Below are positions 42,076 through 50,518 of a DNA stretch of 64,000 nt, in pieces. Both the position numbers and the translations under genes were made by a program. Origin of the DNA: Gemmiger formicilis (GTDB taxonomy: Bacteria; Bacillota; Clostridia; Oscillospirales; Ruminococcaceae); assembly GCF_900167555.1 (NCBI RefSeq), contig NZ_FUYF01000002.1, forward strand, positions 62,001 through 126,000. Reading direction: 5' to 3'. Every line of letters starts with the position of its first letter. Within the stretch, counting starts at the first letter, position 1. The notes below the pieces were generated by a model. That model saw only the letters and a program-made list of their open reading frames with translations. It made no database searches and was not told the origin of the DNA.

Positions 42076-42678
42076 TCAAAACCGTCCCCTCGTCAATTCG
42101 TCCAGATTCTGCTCGTAGCAGGGCAGCATGTGCTCGATGAAATACTCCGCCTCGGGGCTGTGCATGGCGTGCAGGGCGGCCATCTGCTGGGCGTAGGCGG
42201 CCTCAAACTCGCGGTTGCCGCCGCGGTCCTCCTCAATGCACTTGATAACGGCGGAAAGCCGGTCCGCGGCCTTTAAAATTTTGCGCTCGGCGTCGTTCAG
42301 TACGCTGCCGGTCAGCCAGACCTGGGTCTCGGCCTGTAATTCTTCGGGCTGCAGGCTCGCCATCACGCGGGCGCTCTCGTGCTCCACGGCCTTGTACGCT
42401 GTGCGCAGGGCGTCGTTCTTGTACTTGACGGGCGTCGGCATATCACCGGTCAGAATCTCCGGTGCATCGTGGTAAATAGCCGCTGTGGCTACGACCTCGG
42501 GCCGCAGGGCCGCGCCGGTGCCCGTGCAGTGCCTGCCGATCAGGCAGAGCGTGTGCGCCAGCATGGCTGTGTCGGCGGTGTGCTCGCTCAGGGACTCGGG
42601 GCGGGTGCTGCGCATCAGGCACCAGCGGGTGATGTACTTCATGCGGCTGAACAGCGCGCTGAACGGATAGGTTTTCAT
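42076..42678 (-). CDS. HD-domain nucleotidase, YfbR-like
   Basis: 200 residues from ATG 42678. SLSEHTADTAMLAHTL (first His), AIYHDAPEILTGDMPTPVKY (HD and following catalytic residues) and LKAADRLSAVIKCIEE (distal Asp) match YfbR-type 5'-deoxynucleotidases, which remove phosphate from dNMPs. The annotation at family level is firm; the precise nucleotide is not. Confidence 0.88.
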   Translation of the reverse strand: MKTYPFSALFSRMKYITRWCLMRSTRPESLSEHTADTAMLAHTLCLIGRHCTGTGAALRPEVVATAAIYHDAPEILTGDMPTPVKYKNDALRTAYKAVEHESARVMASLQPEELQAETQVWLTGSVLNDAERKILKAADRLSAVIKCIEEDRGGNREFEAAYAQQMAALHAMHSPEAEYFIEHMLPCYEQNLDELTRGRF

Positions 42679-42702
42679 CTTCACGCGACCTCCGGTTTGT
42701 GG

Positions 42703-42708
42703 TATAAT
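42703..42708 (+). promoter_or_regulatory. Extended -10 promoter for the YfhO-like gene
   Basis: TGGTATAAT (42700-42708), with only a weak -35. A family-A repeat (42717-42772) lies in the transcribed leader. Confidence 0.5.
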
Positions 42709-42716
42709 GGGGCGTA

Positions 42717-42772
42717 TGCAGGGGCCGATGCTCGCCATCGGCCCGGGGGGCGTCAGGCACGCCGCCCCCTAC
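42717..42772. repeat. Two family-A repeats
   Basis: GGCCGATGCTCGCCATCGGCC and GGGGGGCGTCAGGCACGCCG units in the leader of the YfhO-like gene. Confidence 0.8.
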
Positions 42773-42835
42773 AGCTCTACGGTAAGTATACCACAACTTT
42801 CCTCAAAGTGAGGCCCCATAAAGGGGACTATCAAT

Positions 42836-45196
42836 ATGCAAACCACAATTTTTAAACAAAAATCGAACTATTGGCGCGTCTTTGCACTCTGCTTTTTCAC
42901 GGCAGTGCTGCTGTTTGCGCCTCACTGCATCGTGGATGCCGTCGCGGGCGGCGGGTACTTCCACTACGCGGGGGACTTCAACGACCAGCAGATCAACTTT
43001 TACCAGTACGCCAACGCCTTTGTCAAAAACGGCGGGTCGTTCAGCTGGGCCACCGACCTGGGCAGCGGGTTTGTCAATTCCTACTCGTTCTACCTGCTGG
43101 GCAGTCCGTTCTTCTGGCTGTCCATGGTCGTGCCCGCGCGGCTCATGCCGTGGGCCATGGTGCCGCTGCTCTGCCTGAAAATGGCCGTTGCGGGCGGCGG
43201 CGGGTATCTCTGGGCGCGCCGCTGGGTGCGGGACGAGACCTGGAGCATGCTGGCGGGCTGCCTGTATGCGTTTTCCGGGTTCAGCATCTACAACATCTTT
43301 TTCAACCACTTTCTGGACGTTGTGGCGCTGTTTCCGTACATGCTGGCCGCGCTGGACGACGCGGTCATCGACGATAAAAAGGGCGCGTTCCCGTTCTGGG
43401 TCGCGCTGAACCTTGTCGATAACTACTTCTTCTTCGCCGGGCAGGCGGTCTTTCTCATCATCTATTTCTTCTGCATGGCCGCCGGGCGGCGGTATGAGCT
43501 GGGTCTGCGCAAGTTCGTGCGCCTGGCGTGGGAGACAGCTCTGGGCTGTGCCTGCGGGTGCGTGCTGCTGCTCCCGGCGGGGCTGTCGCTGCTGCAAAAT
43601 CCGCGTACCATCGACCCGTTCAGCGGGTACGGGTATCTGTTCTACGGTAAATCCCAGCAGTACGGCGCGATTTTTTACAGCACCCTGCTCATGCCCGACG
43701 CGCCCTATTTCAAGGACCTGTTTCAGGAGGGCATCCTCAAGCACACGAGCCTGACGGCCTATCTGCCGCTGGTCGGTGTCGCGGGCGGGCTGGCGTTCTG
43801 CCGCGCAAGGGAGCGCCACCCGTTCACCTACGTTTTAAAGGTCTGCGTCGCCTGTGCGTTTGTGCCGGTGCTGAACAGCGCGTTCTATGCGCTCAACTCG
43901 AGCTACTACGCGCGGTGGTACTATATGCCGATTCTGGTTTTGTGCGGTGCAACGTGCTATCTGCTCTCCCGCCCGGCGCTGGCCGAGCAGCGTCTGCCGC
44001 GGGCGCTGCGGCTGACGACCTTCCTGACGCTGACGGCGGTGGTGTTTGCCGTTGTGCCGGGCAAGGACGACGACGGCAACACGGTCTTTGGCGTGCTGGA
44101 CGAGCCCGCGCGGTTCTGGGCTATCTTCGGCATGACGATGCTGGGTATCGTGATTTTTGCGCTGCTGTGGCATTTTTGCCGCCATAAGCGGCGGTGGGGC
44201 GCGATTCTGACCGCCGCCGTGCTGGGATTCAGCCTGCTGTACGGCAGTTTGCATCTGTCTCTGACGAAGTACGCCCAGTGGGATGTGGACAGCAATCTGA
44301 TTGCCGAAACCTATGATTCCGTCGAGGACGTCGCCGCCGCGCTGCCGGACGATGCGTTTTACCGCATTGACGCCTACGGTGCGCACAACAATCTGGGGCT
44401 GTGGTTCAACAGGAGCTGCCTGCAATTCTTCAACTCGACGGTTGCGCCGAGTATTATGGCGTTTTACCCCGAGGTCGGCGTCAAGCGGGACGTGAACTCC
44501 AAGCCCGACGCCGAGAACTACGCCCTGCGCGGCCTGTTGAGCGTGCGGTACACGCTGGTCGCCAAGGACAAGGAGACCGAGTGGACCGACAAGGATCTGC
44601 CCGGCTGGCAGCGCACCGGCGAGACCGACGCCTACGCCCTCTACGAGAACGAAAACTGGGTGCCGATGGGCTTTACCTACGACTGCTACGTGACAGCGGA
44701 CCAGCTGGAGCGGGTAAGCGAGGAAGAACGCGCCCAGATTTTGTGCCGCGCGATTTTGCTGGACGACGACCAGATCTCCGCCTTTGGCAGCCTGCTGGAA
44801 CCCTTGCCCGACGAGGAGCTGACCGACCGCGGCGAGGACGCCTACGCCGCCGACTGTGCCGCCCGCCGTGCCGCCGGTGTGGCAGCGTTTACCGCGACGG
44901 ACACCGGCTTTACCGCAAAGACCGCCTATGACGCGGACGAGCTGGTGTTTTTCAGCGTGCCTTATGACGACGGGTTCAGTGCCACGGTCAACGGTGAGCC
45001 CGCCGCAATCGAGAAGGTGGACGACGGCCTGATGGCCGTGTACGTGCCCGCGGGGGAGAACGAGATAGAATTTACCTACCATACGCCCGGATTGAAGGTG
45101 TCCGCCTGCGTGAGCGCAGCGGCGATTGCAGTGTATGGGGTGTATTTGCTGGTGATTATAAGGAAACGAAAAAGCCAGCCGGGAAGTAAGCGGTAA
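42836..45196 (+). CDS. YfhO-family membrane protein
   Basis: 786 residues, with AAAGGGGA upstream. About 12 hydrophobic segments occupy residues 15-480, a first outer loop carries GDFNDQQINFYQYANAFVKNGGSFSW, and a large extracytoplasmic C-terminal region (500-750) precedes a last membrane helix and basic tail. YfhO in Bacillus is linked to lipoteichoic acid glycosylation, and the family has a GT-C-like fold, so it may glycosylate an envelope polymer outside the membrane. Confidence 0.85.
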   Translation: MQTTIFKQKSNYWRVFALCFFTAVLLFAPHCIVDAVAGGGYFHYAGDFNDQQINFYQYANAFVKNGGSFSWATDLGSGFVNSYSFYLLGSPFFWLSMVVPARLMPWAMVPLLCLKMAVAGGGGYLWARRWVRDETWSMLAGCLYAFSGFSIYNIFFNHFLDVVALFPYMLAALDDAVIDDKKGAFPFWVALNLVDNYFFFAGQAVFLIIYFFCMAAGRRYELGLRKFVRLAWETALGCACGCVLLLPAGLSLLQNPRTIDPFSGYGYLFYGKSQQYGAIFYSTLLMPDAPYFKDLFQEGILKHTSLTAYLPLVGVAGGLAFCRARERHPFTYVLKVCVACAFVPVLNSAFYALNSSYYARWYYMPILVLCGATCYLLSRPALAEQRLPRALRLTTFLTLTAVVFAVVPGKDDDGNTVFGVLDEPARFWAIFGMTMLGIVIFALLWHFCRHKRRWGAILTAAVLGFSLLYGSLHLSLTKYAQWDVDSNLIAETYDSVEDVAAALPDDAFYRIDAYGAHNNLGLWFNRSCLQFFNSTVAPSIMAFYPEVGVKRDVNSKPDAENYALRGLLSVRYTLVAKDKETEWTDKDLPGWQRTGETDAYALYENENWVPMGFTYDCYVTADQLERVSEEERAQILCRAILLDDDQISAFGSLLEPLPDEELTDRGEDAYAADCAARRAAGVAAFTATDTGFTAKTAYDADELVFFSVPYDDGFSATVNGEPAAIEKVDDGLMAVYVPAGENEIEFTYHTPGLKVSACVSAAAIAVYGVYLLVIIRKRKSQPGSKR

Positions 45197-45201
45197 CATT
45201 T

Positions 45202-45615
45202 GTAGGGAGGGGTCAAGACCCCTCCCTGCGAACCTGTTGGAAAAGGACGCCATTTGCGCGGGCGAAGCCCGCGGGGAGAGCCTCCCCATCAGGGGAGGTG
45301 GCCGCGAAGCAGGGCGGAGGGGTTCAGCCCGTTGACGGGCAGCATAGCAAAGCCGCGGGCCGGACATGCCCGGCCCCTACGGACTGCCGTGAATCGTTGT
45401 GCACGAGAGGGGCAAGGGAGGGCGGCAGCCCATCCCCTTCCAAGTTGGCGGGTGGTTGACCGGGAATGGGCAGCCACGCAAGGCCCGTCGGAATCCCCCA
45501 GTCACCTAACGGTGACAGCCCTTCGGGCCCGGGCCCCTCTGTCGCTCCGCGACATCTCCCCGCGCAGCGGGGAGTCACCCTTTGACAAGGGGGCCTCTAC
45601 CTCACCCCTGCGGGG
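45202..45615. repeat. Mixed repeat region: family A plus mosaic B/C fragments
   Basis: A family-A unit at 45202-45228, another at 45352-45380 (GCCGGACATGCCCGGCCCC), and in between and after, fragments such as GCCTCCCCATCAGGGGAGG, CCCTTCGGGCCCGGGCCC and CCCCGCGCAGCGGGGAGTCACCC shared with 63357-63475. No gene is seen. Confidence 0.75.
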
Positions 45616-45651
45616 GTTCGGGGGAACACCCGAGTTTAAGGTGGAGGAAGG

Positions 45652-45815
45652 CTCGGCGGCGTTAAGAACGGACAGTAATACTGCGTCCGTTTAGCCGCCG
45701 AGACTTCCGACCTCCGCTTTGGGGGTCTTGGGGGCGTGCAGCCCCCAAGTCGCGGGTCCGCTGCGTCGAAACAGCGGCAGTTTTCTTTGCAAGCTTTCTT
45801 TTGCTGCCAAAAGAA
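45652..45815 (+). other. Run of four strong hairpins upstream of tex
   Basis: CTCGGCGGC/GCCGCCGAG (45652-45660 with 45694-45702), with an inner AACGGAC/GTCCGTT stem. Then CTTGGGGGC/GCCCCCAAG near 45729-45751, CCGCTG/CAGCGG near 45758-45777, and the perfect palindrome CTTTCTTTTG CTGC CAAAAGAAAG near 45796-45819. It does not match families A-C. The role is unknown: structured leader or another repeat type. Confidence 0.6.
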
Positions 45816-45872
45816 AGCGAGTTTCCGGGAGGATGCCGTTCATACTTTAGCCGAACCGAGAAAGGAAAAACC

Positions 45873-48044
45873 ATGCCAAACCATGCTGAACAGCTCGCAC
45901 AGGAGCTGAACTTAAACGTAAAAAACGTGCAGGGCGCGATTGAACTGATCGACCAGGGCAATACGATCCCGTTTATCGCCCGCTACCGTAAGGAAGCCAC
46001 GGGCTCGATGGATGACCAGGTCCTGCGTGACCTTGGAGATCGTCTGGAATACCTCCGCGGCCTCGATAAGCGCAAGGATGAGGTCACGTCCTCCATCACC
46101 GAGCAGGGCGCGATGACGCCCGAGCTGACCGCCGCACTGTCCAAGGCGAAAACCCTCGCCGAGGTCGAGGACATCTACCGCCCGTATAAGCCCAAGCGCA
46201 AGACCCGCGCCAGCATCGCCAAGGCGCGCGGTTTGCAGCCGCTGGCCACGGCTATCTTCCGCCAGGACGCCGCATTTGACCCCGAGCGGGCCGCCGCGGA
46301 CTACCTCAACGACGAGGTCCCCGATGCCGCCGCGGCGCTGGCCGGGGCACAGGATATTATTGCCGAGGCGGTCTCCGATGATGCCGCCTGCCGCGCCGAG
46401 CTGCGCCGCTACTACCGCGCGTTTGGCCGTGTCGCCAGCGCCAAGGCCAAGGACGAGGACAGCGTCTACGCCCAGTACTACGACTACGCCGAGCCGCTGA
46501 ACAAGATCCCCGGCCACCGCGTGCTGGCACTGGACCGCGGCGAGCGCGAGGGCTTTTTGAAGGTCACGATTCAGGTCGACGCCGAGCGTGCCGCGGGCAT
46601 CGTCAGCTGGATGTTCGCCCGCAAAAAGACCGGCGGCAAAAGCGCCGAGCTTGTGGATGCCGCCGCCCGCGATGCCTACAGCCGCCTCATTCATCCCAGC
46701 CTTGAAAACGAGCTGCGCGGCGAGCTGTCCGATGCCGCCGCCGAGGGCGCAATTAAGGTCTTTGGCGATAATCTGCGCCAGCTGCTTTTGCAGCCGCCCA
46801 TCCGCGGCAAAACGGTCATGGGTCTGGACCCCGGCTACCGCATGGGCTGCAAGGTCGCTGTCGTTGACCCCACCGGCAAGGTGCTGGACACGAACGTCGT
46901 CTATCCCGTGCCGGAGTTCAAGCGCGTGGACCAGGCAAAAAAGACCATCAAGGCGATGGTTTTGAAGAACGGCGTCGAGGTCATGGCCATCGGCAACGGC
47001 ACGGCGGGCCACGAGACGGAGGAATTTGCCGCCGAGGTCATCCGCGAGCTGGCCGACGAAAAGAACCTGCATTTGCAGTATATGGTCGTCAGCGAGGCCG
47101 GCGCGTCGGTCTACTCCGCCAGCAAGCTGGCCGCCGAGGAGTTCCCCCAGTTTGACGTCAACCTGCGCAGCGCCGTGTCCATCGCACGCCGCTTGCAGGA
47201 CCCGCTGGCCGAGCTGGTCAAGATCGACCCCAAGGCCGTCGGCGTCGGCCAGTACCAGCACGACATGCCCCAGAAGCGCCTGAATGAGACGCTGGACGGC
47301 GTGGTCGAGGACTGCGTGAACAGCGTCGGCGTCGATCTGAACACTGCCTCCGCGCCGCTGCTGCGCCGTGTGGCGGGCGTCAGCGCAGCCACTGCCAAAA
47401 ATATCGTCGCCTGGCGTGAGGAGGAGGGCGCGTTCACCTCCCGTGCGCAGCTGAAAAAGGTCAAGGGCCTCGGCCCCAAGGCGTATGAGCAGTGCGCGGG
47501 CTTCCTGCGGCTGCCCGAGGCGAAGAACCGCCTGGACGCCACCGCCGTCCATCCCGAAAGCTACGCCGCCGCCAAGGCCCTGCTGGACGCCTGCGGCTAC
47601 ACGGCTGCCGAGATCGGTACAGACAAGCTGGCAGATCTGCCCGGCGTCGTCAGGGCCAAGGGGGCCGGGACCCTCTGTGAGGCGCTGGGCGTGGGCGAGC
47701 CGACGCTGAACGATATTGTGGCCGAGCTGTGCAAGCCGGGACGCGACGTCCGCGACAGCCTGCCCAAGCCGCTGCTGCGCAGTGACGTCATGGGTCTGGA
47801 CGATCTGAAGCCCGGCATGGAGCTGACCGGCACTGTGCGCAACGTCATCGACTTCGGCGCGTTCGTCGATCTGGGTGTGCATCAGGACGGCCTGGTCCAC
47901 GTTTCACAGATCAGCGATAAATTTATCAAGCACCCGCGCGAGGTACTCAAGGTCGGCGACATTGTGCGGGTCAAGGTGCTGAATGTGGACACCGCCAAGA
48001 AACGCATCGCCCTGACGATGAAGGGCGTGCCCCAACAAAACTAA
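45873..48044 (+). CDS. tex: Tex-family RNA-binding transcription accessory protein
   Basis: 723 residues from ATG 45873 after GAAAGGAAA. Tex_N helical region (NVKNVQGAIELIDQGNTIPFIARYRKE), YqgF-like RNase H fold (GLDPGYRMGCKVAVVD, GNGTAGHETEEFA), helix-hairpin-helix (DLNTASAPLLRRVAGVSAAT, VKGLGPKAYEQCAGFL) and a C-terminal S1 domain (GAFVDLGVHQDGLVHVSQIS). It probably binds nucleic acid during transcription. Length is normal. Confidence 0.96.
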   Translation: MPNHAEQLAQELNLNVKNVQGAIELIDQGNTIPFIARYRKEATGSMDDQVLRDLGDRLEYLRGLDKRKDEVTSSITEQGAMTPELTAALSKAKTLAEVEDIYRPYKPKRKTRASIAKARGLQPLATAIFRQDAAFDPERAAADYLNDEVPDAAAALAGAQDIIAEAVSDDAACRAELRRYYRAFGRVASAKAKDEDSVYAQYYDYAEPLNKIPGHRVLALDRGEREGFLKVTIQVDAERAAGIVSWMFARKKTGGKSAELVDAAARDAYSRLIHPSLENELRGELSDAAAEGAIKVFGDNLRQLLLQPPIRGKTVMGLDPGYRMGCKVAVVDPTGKVLDTNVVYPVPEFKRVDQAKKTIKAMVLKNGVEVMAIGNGTAGHETEEFAAEVIRELADEKNLHLQYMVVSEAGASVYSASKLAAEEFPQFDVNLRSAVSIARRLQDPLAELVKIDPKAVGVGQYQHDMPQKRLNETLDGVVEDCVNSVGVDLNTASAPLLRRVAGVSAATAKNIVAWREEEGAFTSRAQLKKVKGLGPKAYEQCAGFLRLPEAKNRLDATAVHPESYAAAKALLDACGYTAAEIGTDKLADLPGVVRAKGAGTLCEALGVGEPTLNDIVAELCKPGRDVRDSLPKPLLRSDVMGLDDLKPGMELTGTVRNVIDFGAFVDLGVHQDGLVHVSQISDKFIKHPREVLKVGDIVRVKVLNVDTAKKRIALTMKGVPQQN

Positions 48045-48327
48045 TACAAAACCGGCACGAACATATATAAATGTTGCATATAAAAGAAGACGGTGTTAAG
48101 ACTTTAACGAGATAAGTCGTGCATTTACACCAAAACACGACAAAAACATTCAGGAAACGAAAATATTTGTTGGCAAATACATAATATATGTGAAAACAAA
48201 AGGCCGCGGCGGGCAAAACTCGGGCATTCTGACCAAAAGCCAAAAATGAAGGATTTTCTCTTTTGTGCAGGAAATGGAAAAAATCGGATTTGTGCATTAT
48301 GAACAAAGAAACGGCACATAATTATGC
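48045..48327. other. AT-rich gap after tex, no gene seen
   Basis: About 280 bp with far lower GC than both neighbours, no supported ORF, no repeat and no convincing terminator. Confidence 0.6.
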
Positions 48328-48378
48328 TATAATGCCCAATGTAAGGAGCAGATAGAGCATGGTGGCTCACCTCCTTAC
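48328..48378 (+). promoter_or_regulatory. -10 box and 5'-end hairpin of the HPr-like gene leader
   Basis: TGCTATAAT (TATAAT 48328-48333) should start RNA near 48340. The RNA then begins with GTAAGGAG (48341-48348), which pairs perfectly with CTCCTTAC (48371-48378). ACCTCC (48369-48374) is also complementary to GGAGGT of the downstream ribosome site (about 48450-48455). Confidence 0.55.
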
Positions 48379-48463
48379 CGCAAGCCGTGCGCCCGGTTCC
48401 ACCCTGGACACCGGTGCTGAAGATGCGGCAGATTGCGTGAGACTATTTTGGAGGTCATTTATT

Positions 48464-48685
48464 ATGGTGAAACAAGTCAAGGTTTCCAATTTTACCGAGG
48501 TCAAGGGAATCGTGTCTGCTGCCGCCAAGTGTTATAACGATGTCGGCGTGCATGACATGAAGGGCAGCATTGCCGATGCCAAGAGCATCCTGGGCATGAT
48601 GAGCCTGGATTACAGCCATCCCGTCAAGATCGTCTGTGAGGATGAGCGCGACCTGAACAGCGTTGTCAACGCGATCAAGCAGTAA
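48464..48685 (+). CDS. HPr-like protein lacking the active-site histidine
   Basis: 73 residues from ATG 48464, with TTTGGAGGT upstream. The C-terminal part DAKSILGMMSLDYSHPVKIV matches HPr around the regulatory serine (Ser41 here, Ser46 in HPr), but the N-terminal HARPA loop with phosphorylated His15 is missing, so it cannot relay PTS phosphate. It may be a Crh-like regulatory form. An in-frame ATG at 48359 with TAAGGAG would give a 108-residue extended version; the 73-residue start is preferred because it matches the HPr fold. Confidence 0.75.
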   Translation: MVKQVKVSNFTEVKGIVSAAAKCYNDVGVHDMKGSIADAKSILGMMSLDYSHPVKIVCEDERDLNSVVNAIKQ

Positions 48686-48696
48686 AATTAGGAAGG

Positions 48697-48733
48697 ACCG
48701 CCCCACGGTGTAAAAGCCGCGGGGCGGTTTTTG
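48697..48733 (+). terminator. Terminator after the HPr-like gene
   Basis: ACCGCCCC (48697-48704) pairs with GGGGCGGT (48721-48728), followed by a five-T run. Confidence 0.88.
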
Positions 48734-48744
48734 CTGCCGCAAAA

Positions 48745-48883
48745 AGGCTTCCCCATCGGGGGAAGCTGTCCGCGAAGCGGACTGATGAGGGCAAGGCTTT
48801 CGTGATTTCCCGCTTGTGGGCAACACCCGGCCACCCACCCCTCATCCGGCCCTGCGGGGCCACCTCCCCCCCGCGGGGGAAGG
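48745..48883. repeat. Family-B repeat
   Basis: AGGCTTCCCCATCGGGGGAAGC... to ...CACCTCCCCCCCGCGGGGGA, about 139 bp. The remaining 120 bp before the rplM promoter hold nothing recognisable. Confidence 0.85.
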
Positions 48884-49011
48884 CAAGGAGCGCATCACGC
48901 CGCTGCGTAAAATTTTCTGAAAATAGAAAGTTTGAAAACACGAGAAAACAAGAGCATTTGAGAGAATTCGAGAGCAAGCACAGTATAAATTAAAATTCTT
49001 GCCAAAACCCG

Positions 49012-49127
49012 TTGACTCTGCTGCCCTTTTCTGCTATAATCACACTTGCGCGAAAAAGCGTCCTGCGGGGCGCTGTTAAATACCGTTATTAGACGGACGT
49101 GTTAATTTCTCAATGGAGGTTCCTACT
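49012..49127 (+). promoter_or_regulatory. rplM-rpsI promoter and structured leader
   Basis: TTGACT (49012-49017), 17-bp spacer, TATAAT (49035-49040) with TG extended -10. The leader holds two small hairpins (AGCG..CGCT near 49057-49074 and CCGT..ACGG near 49083-49096). L13 leader autoregulation is known in Firmicutes, but I cannot confirm the consensus here. Confidence 0.7.
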
Positions 49128-49559
49128 ATGAGCACGACTCTCGCTAAGCCCGCTGAAATGGCTGACCGCAAGTGGTATGTGATCGACGCCGCCGGCAAGC
49201 CCCTCGGCCGCGTTGCTGCCAAGGCTGCTGTCATCCTGCGCGGCAAGAACAAGACCACTTTCACCCCCAACGTTGACTGCGGTGACCACGTCATCATCAT
49301 CAACTGCGATGAGGCTGTCCTGACCGGCAAGAAGCTGGAGAAGAAGTTCCATCGCACTCATTCCGGCTGGATCGGCGGCCTGAAGGAGACCCAGTACAAG
49401 ACCCTGATGGCTGAGAACAGCGACAAGGCCATGACCTACGCTGTCAAGGGCATGATCCCCTCTAACACCATCGGCGCCAAGGCTATGACCCGCCTGCACT
49501 GCTACAAGGCTGCTGACCATGCTCATGCTGCTCAGAAGCCCGAAGCTGTTGAGATTTGA
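49128..49559 (+). CDS. rplM: 50S ribosomal protein L13
   Basis: 143 residues from ATG 49128, five bases after TGGAGGT; an earlier in-frame ATG overlaps that site. KWYVIDAAGKPLGRVAAKAAVILRGK, VIIINCDEAVLTGKKLEKK, HSGWIGGLKE and KGMIPSNTIGAKAMTRLHCY are L13 hallmarks. It is an early-assembly 23S rRNA binder and is co-transcribed with rpsI. Confidence 0.98.
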   Translation: MSTTLAKPAEMADRKWYVIDAAGKPLGRVAAKAAVILRGKNKTTFTPNVDCGDHVIIINCDEAVLTGKKLEKKFHRTHSGWIGGLKETQYKTLMAENSDKAMTYAVKGMIPSNTIGAKAMTRLHCYKAADHAHAAQKPEAVEI

Positions 49560-49577
49560 GTGAGGAGGCAATAGAAG

Positions 49578-49976
49578 ATGTACGAAACCAAACCTTATTT
49601 CTACGGCACTGGCCGTCGTAAGCATTCCGTTGCCCGCGTTCGCGTTTACAACGGCACCGGCAAGATGACCATCAATGGCCGCGACATCAACGATTACTTT
49701 GGTCTGGAGACCCTGAAGCTGCTCGCCAACAGCCCGCTCGTTCTGACTGAGAACGAGGGCAAGTTCGACGTTGTCGTCAACGTCGTCGGCGGTGGCTGTG
49801 CCGGCCAGGCTGGCGCTATCCGCCACGGCCTGTCCCGCGCCTTGCTGCAGTTCAACCCCGAGCTGCGCTCCACCCTGAAGAAGGCTGGCTTCCTGACCCG
49901 CGATCCTCGTATGAAGGAACGTAAGAAGTACGGCTTGAAGGCTGCCCGCCGCGCACCTCAGTTCAGCAAGCGCTGA
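49578..49976 (+). CDS. rpsI: 30S ribosomal protein S9
   Basis: 132 residues. [20 protein letters not shown] at the start and [20 protein letters not shown] then FSKR at the end are canonical; the basic tail reaches the ribosomal P-site tRNA. It has its own GAGGAGG site after rplM. Confidence 0.98.
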   Translation: MYETKPYFYGTGRRKHSVARVRVYNGTGKMTINGRDINDYFGLETLKLLANSPLVLTENEGKFDVVVNVVGGGCAGQAGAIRHGLSRALLQFNPELRSTLKKAGFLTRDPRMKERKKYGLKAARRAPQFSKR

Positions 49977-50155
49977 TTATCAGCAGTATTTGCGAACCTT
50001 TCAGAACGCTTCACAGCTTTTTTGCACGACTGTGTGCAGAAAATCGGAAGTGTCTGAAGCCGTGGAATGCAGCAAATCGCTTGGGAGCTTGCTGAAAAAG
50101 CAGCATACAATAAGCGAATATGTACTAACCTTCCACAGCGACATAAGCCTTATCG

Positions 50156-50197
50156 CAGGAGATGTTTTCCGCAAGGAGAGCATCTCCTGTTTTTTTG
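50156..50197 (+). terminator. Terminator downstream of rpsI
   Basis: CAGGAGATG (50156-50164) pairs perfectly with CATCTCCTG (50181-50189), followed by eight Ts. It lies 180 bp after rpsI; the AT-rich gap between has no supported gene. Confidence 0.88.
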
Positions 50198-50237
50198 TTT
50201 GAGAAAAAATCCTCATCAGAATATTGCGCAAAGACTA

Positions 50238-50266
50238 TTGCAAAAAAGAAGTAAGCGCGGTATAAT
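50238..50266 (+). promoter_or_regulatory. Promoter of the methyltransferase block / upstream RNA
   Basis: TTGCAA (50238-50243), 17-bp spacer, TATAAT (50261-50266). Confidence 0.8.
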
Positions 50267-50272
50267 GTGGAA

Positions 50273-50434
50273 ATAAAGATAAATGCCGCTGCAACGGTGC
50301 AAAAAAGACCTTGGACGTTTCCCGAAAGGGGAAAATCGAGTGGAACTTATCCTCGGTGAATAAAAGACGCTGATAGGCACTGCCTGCAGTAAGTTATTTG
50401 AATAAGCAAAAAGGCCGCAGAAATGCGGCTTTTC
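50273..50434 (+). ncRNA. Predicted structured RNA (leader or small RNA) ending in a terminator
   Basis: A consensus promoter is followed by about 160 nt without an ORF, ending in GCCGCA-GAAA-TGCGGC (50414-50429) plus TTTT. Inner hairpins include TTTCCC/GGGAAA and CGAG/CTCG, and AAATAA near the 5' end can pair with TTATTT near 50393. It could be an independent small RNA, or an attenuator leader for the genes from 50519. I could not match it to a known riboswitch, 6S, SRP or T-box consensus. Confidence 0.45.
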
Positions 50435-50518
50435 TTAAATGGATGCGTTAGTCAATTCTAACCCAAAAGCGTATGCGTATCGGTTTGCTGAATCTTACAT
50501 CGAGGAGGAAGGATTACA

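Noticed and set aside
50067-50276. 69-codon ORF after rpsI
   Set aside because: It runs through a strong terminator and the next promoter, and lacks an RBS and any recognisable motif.
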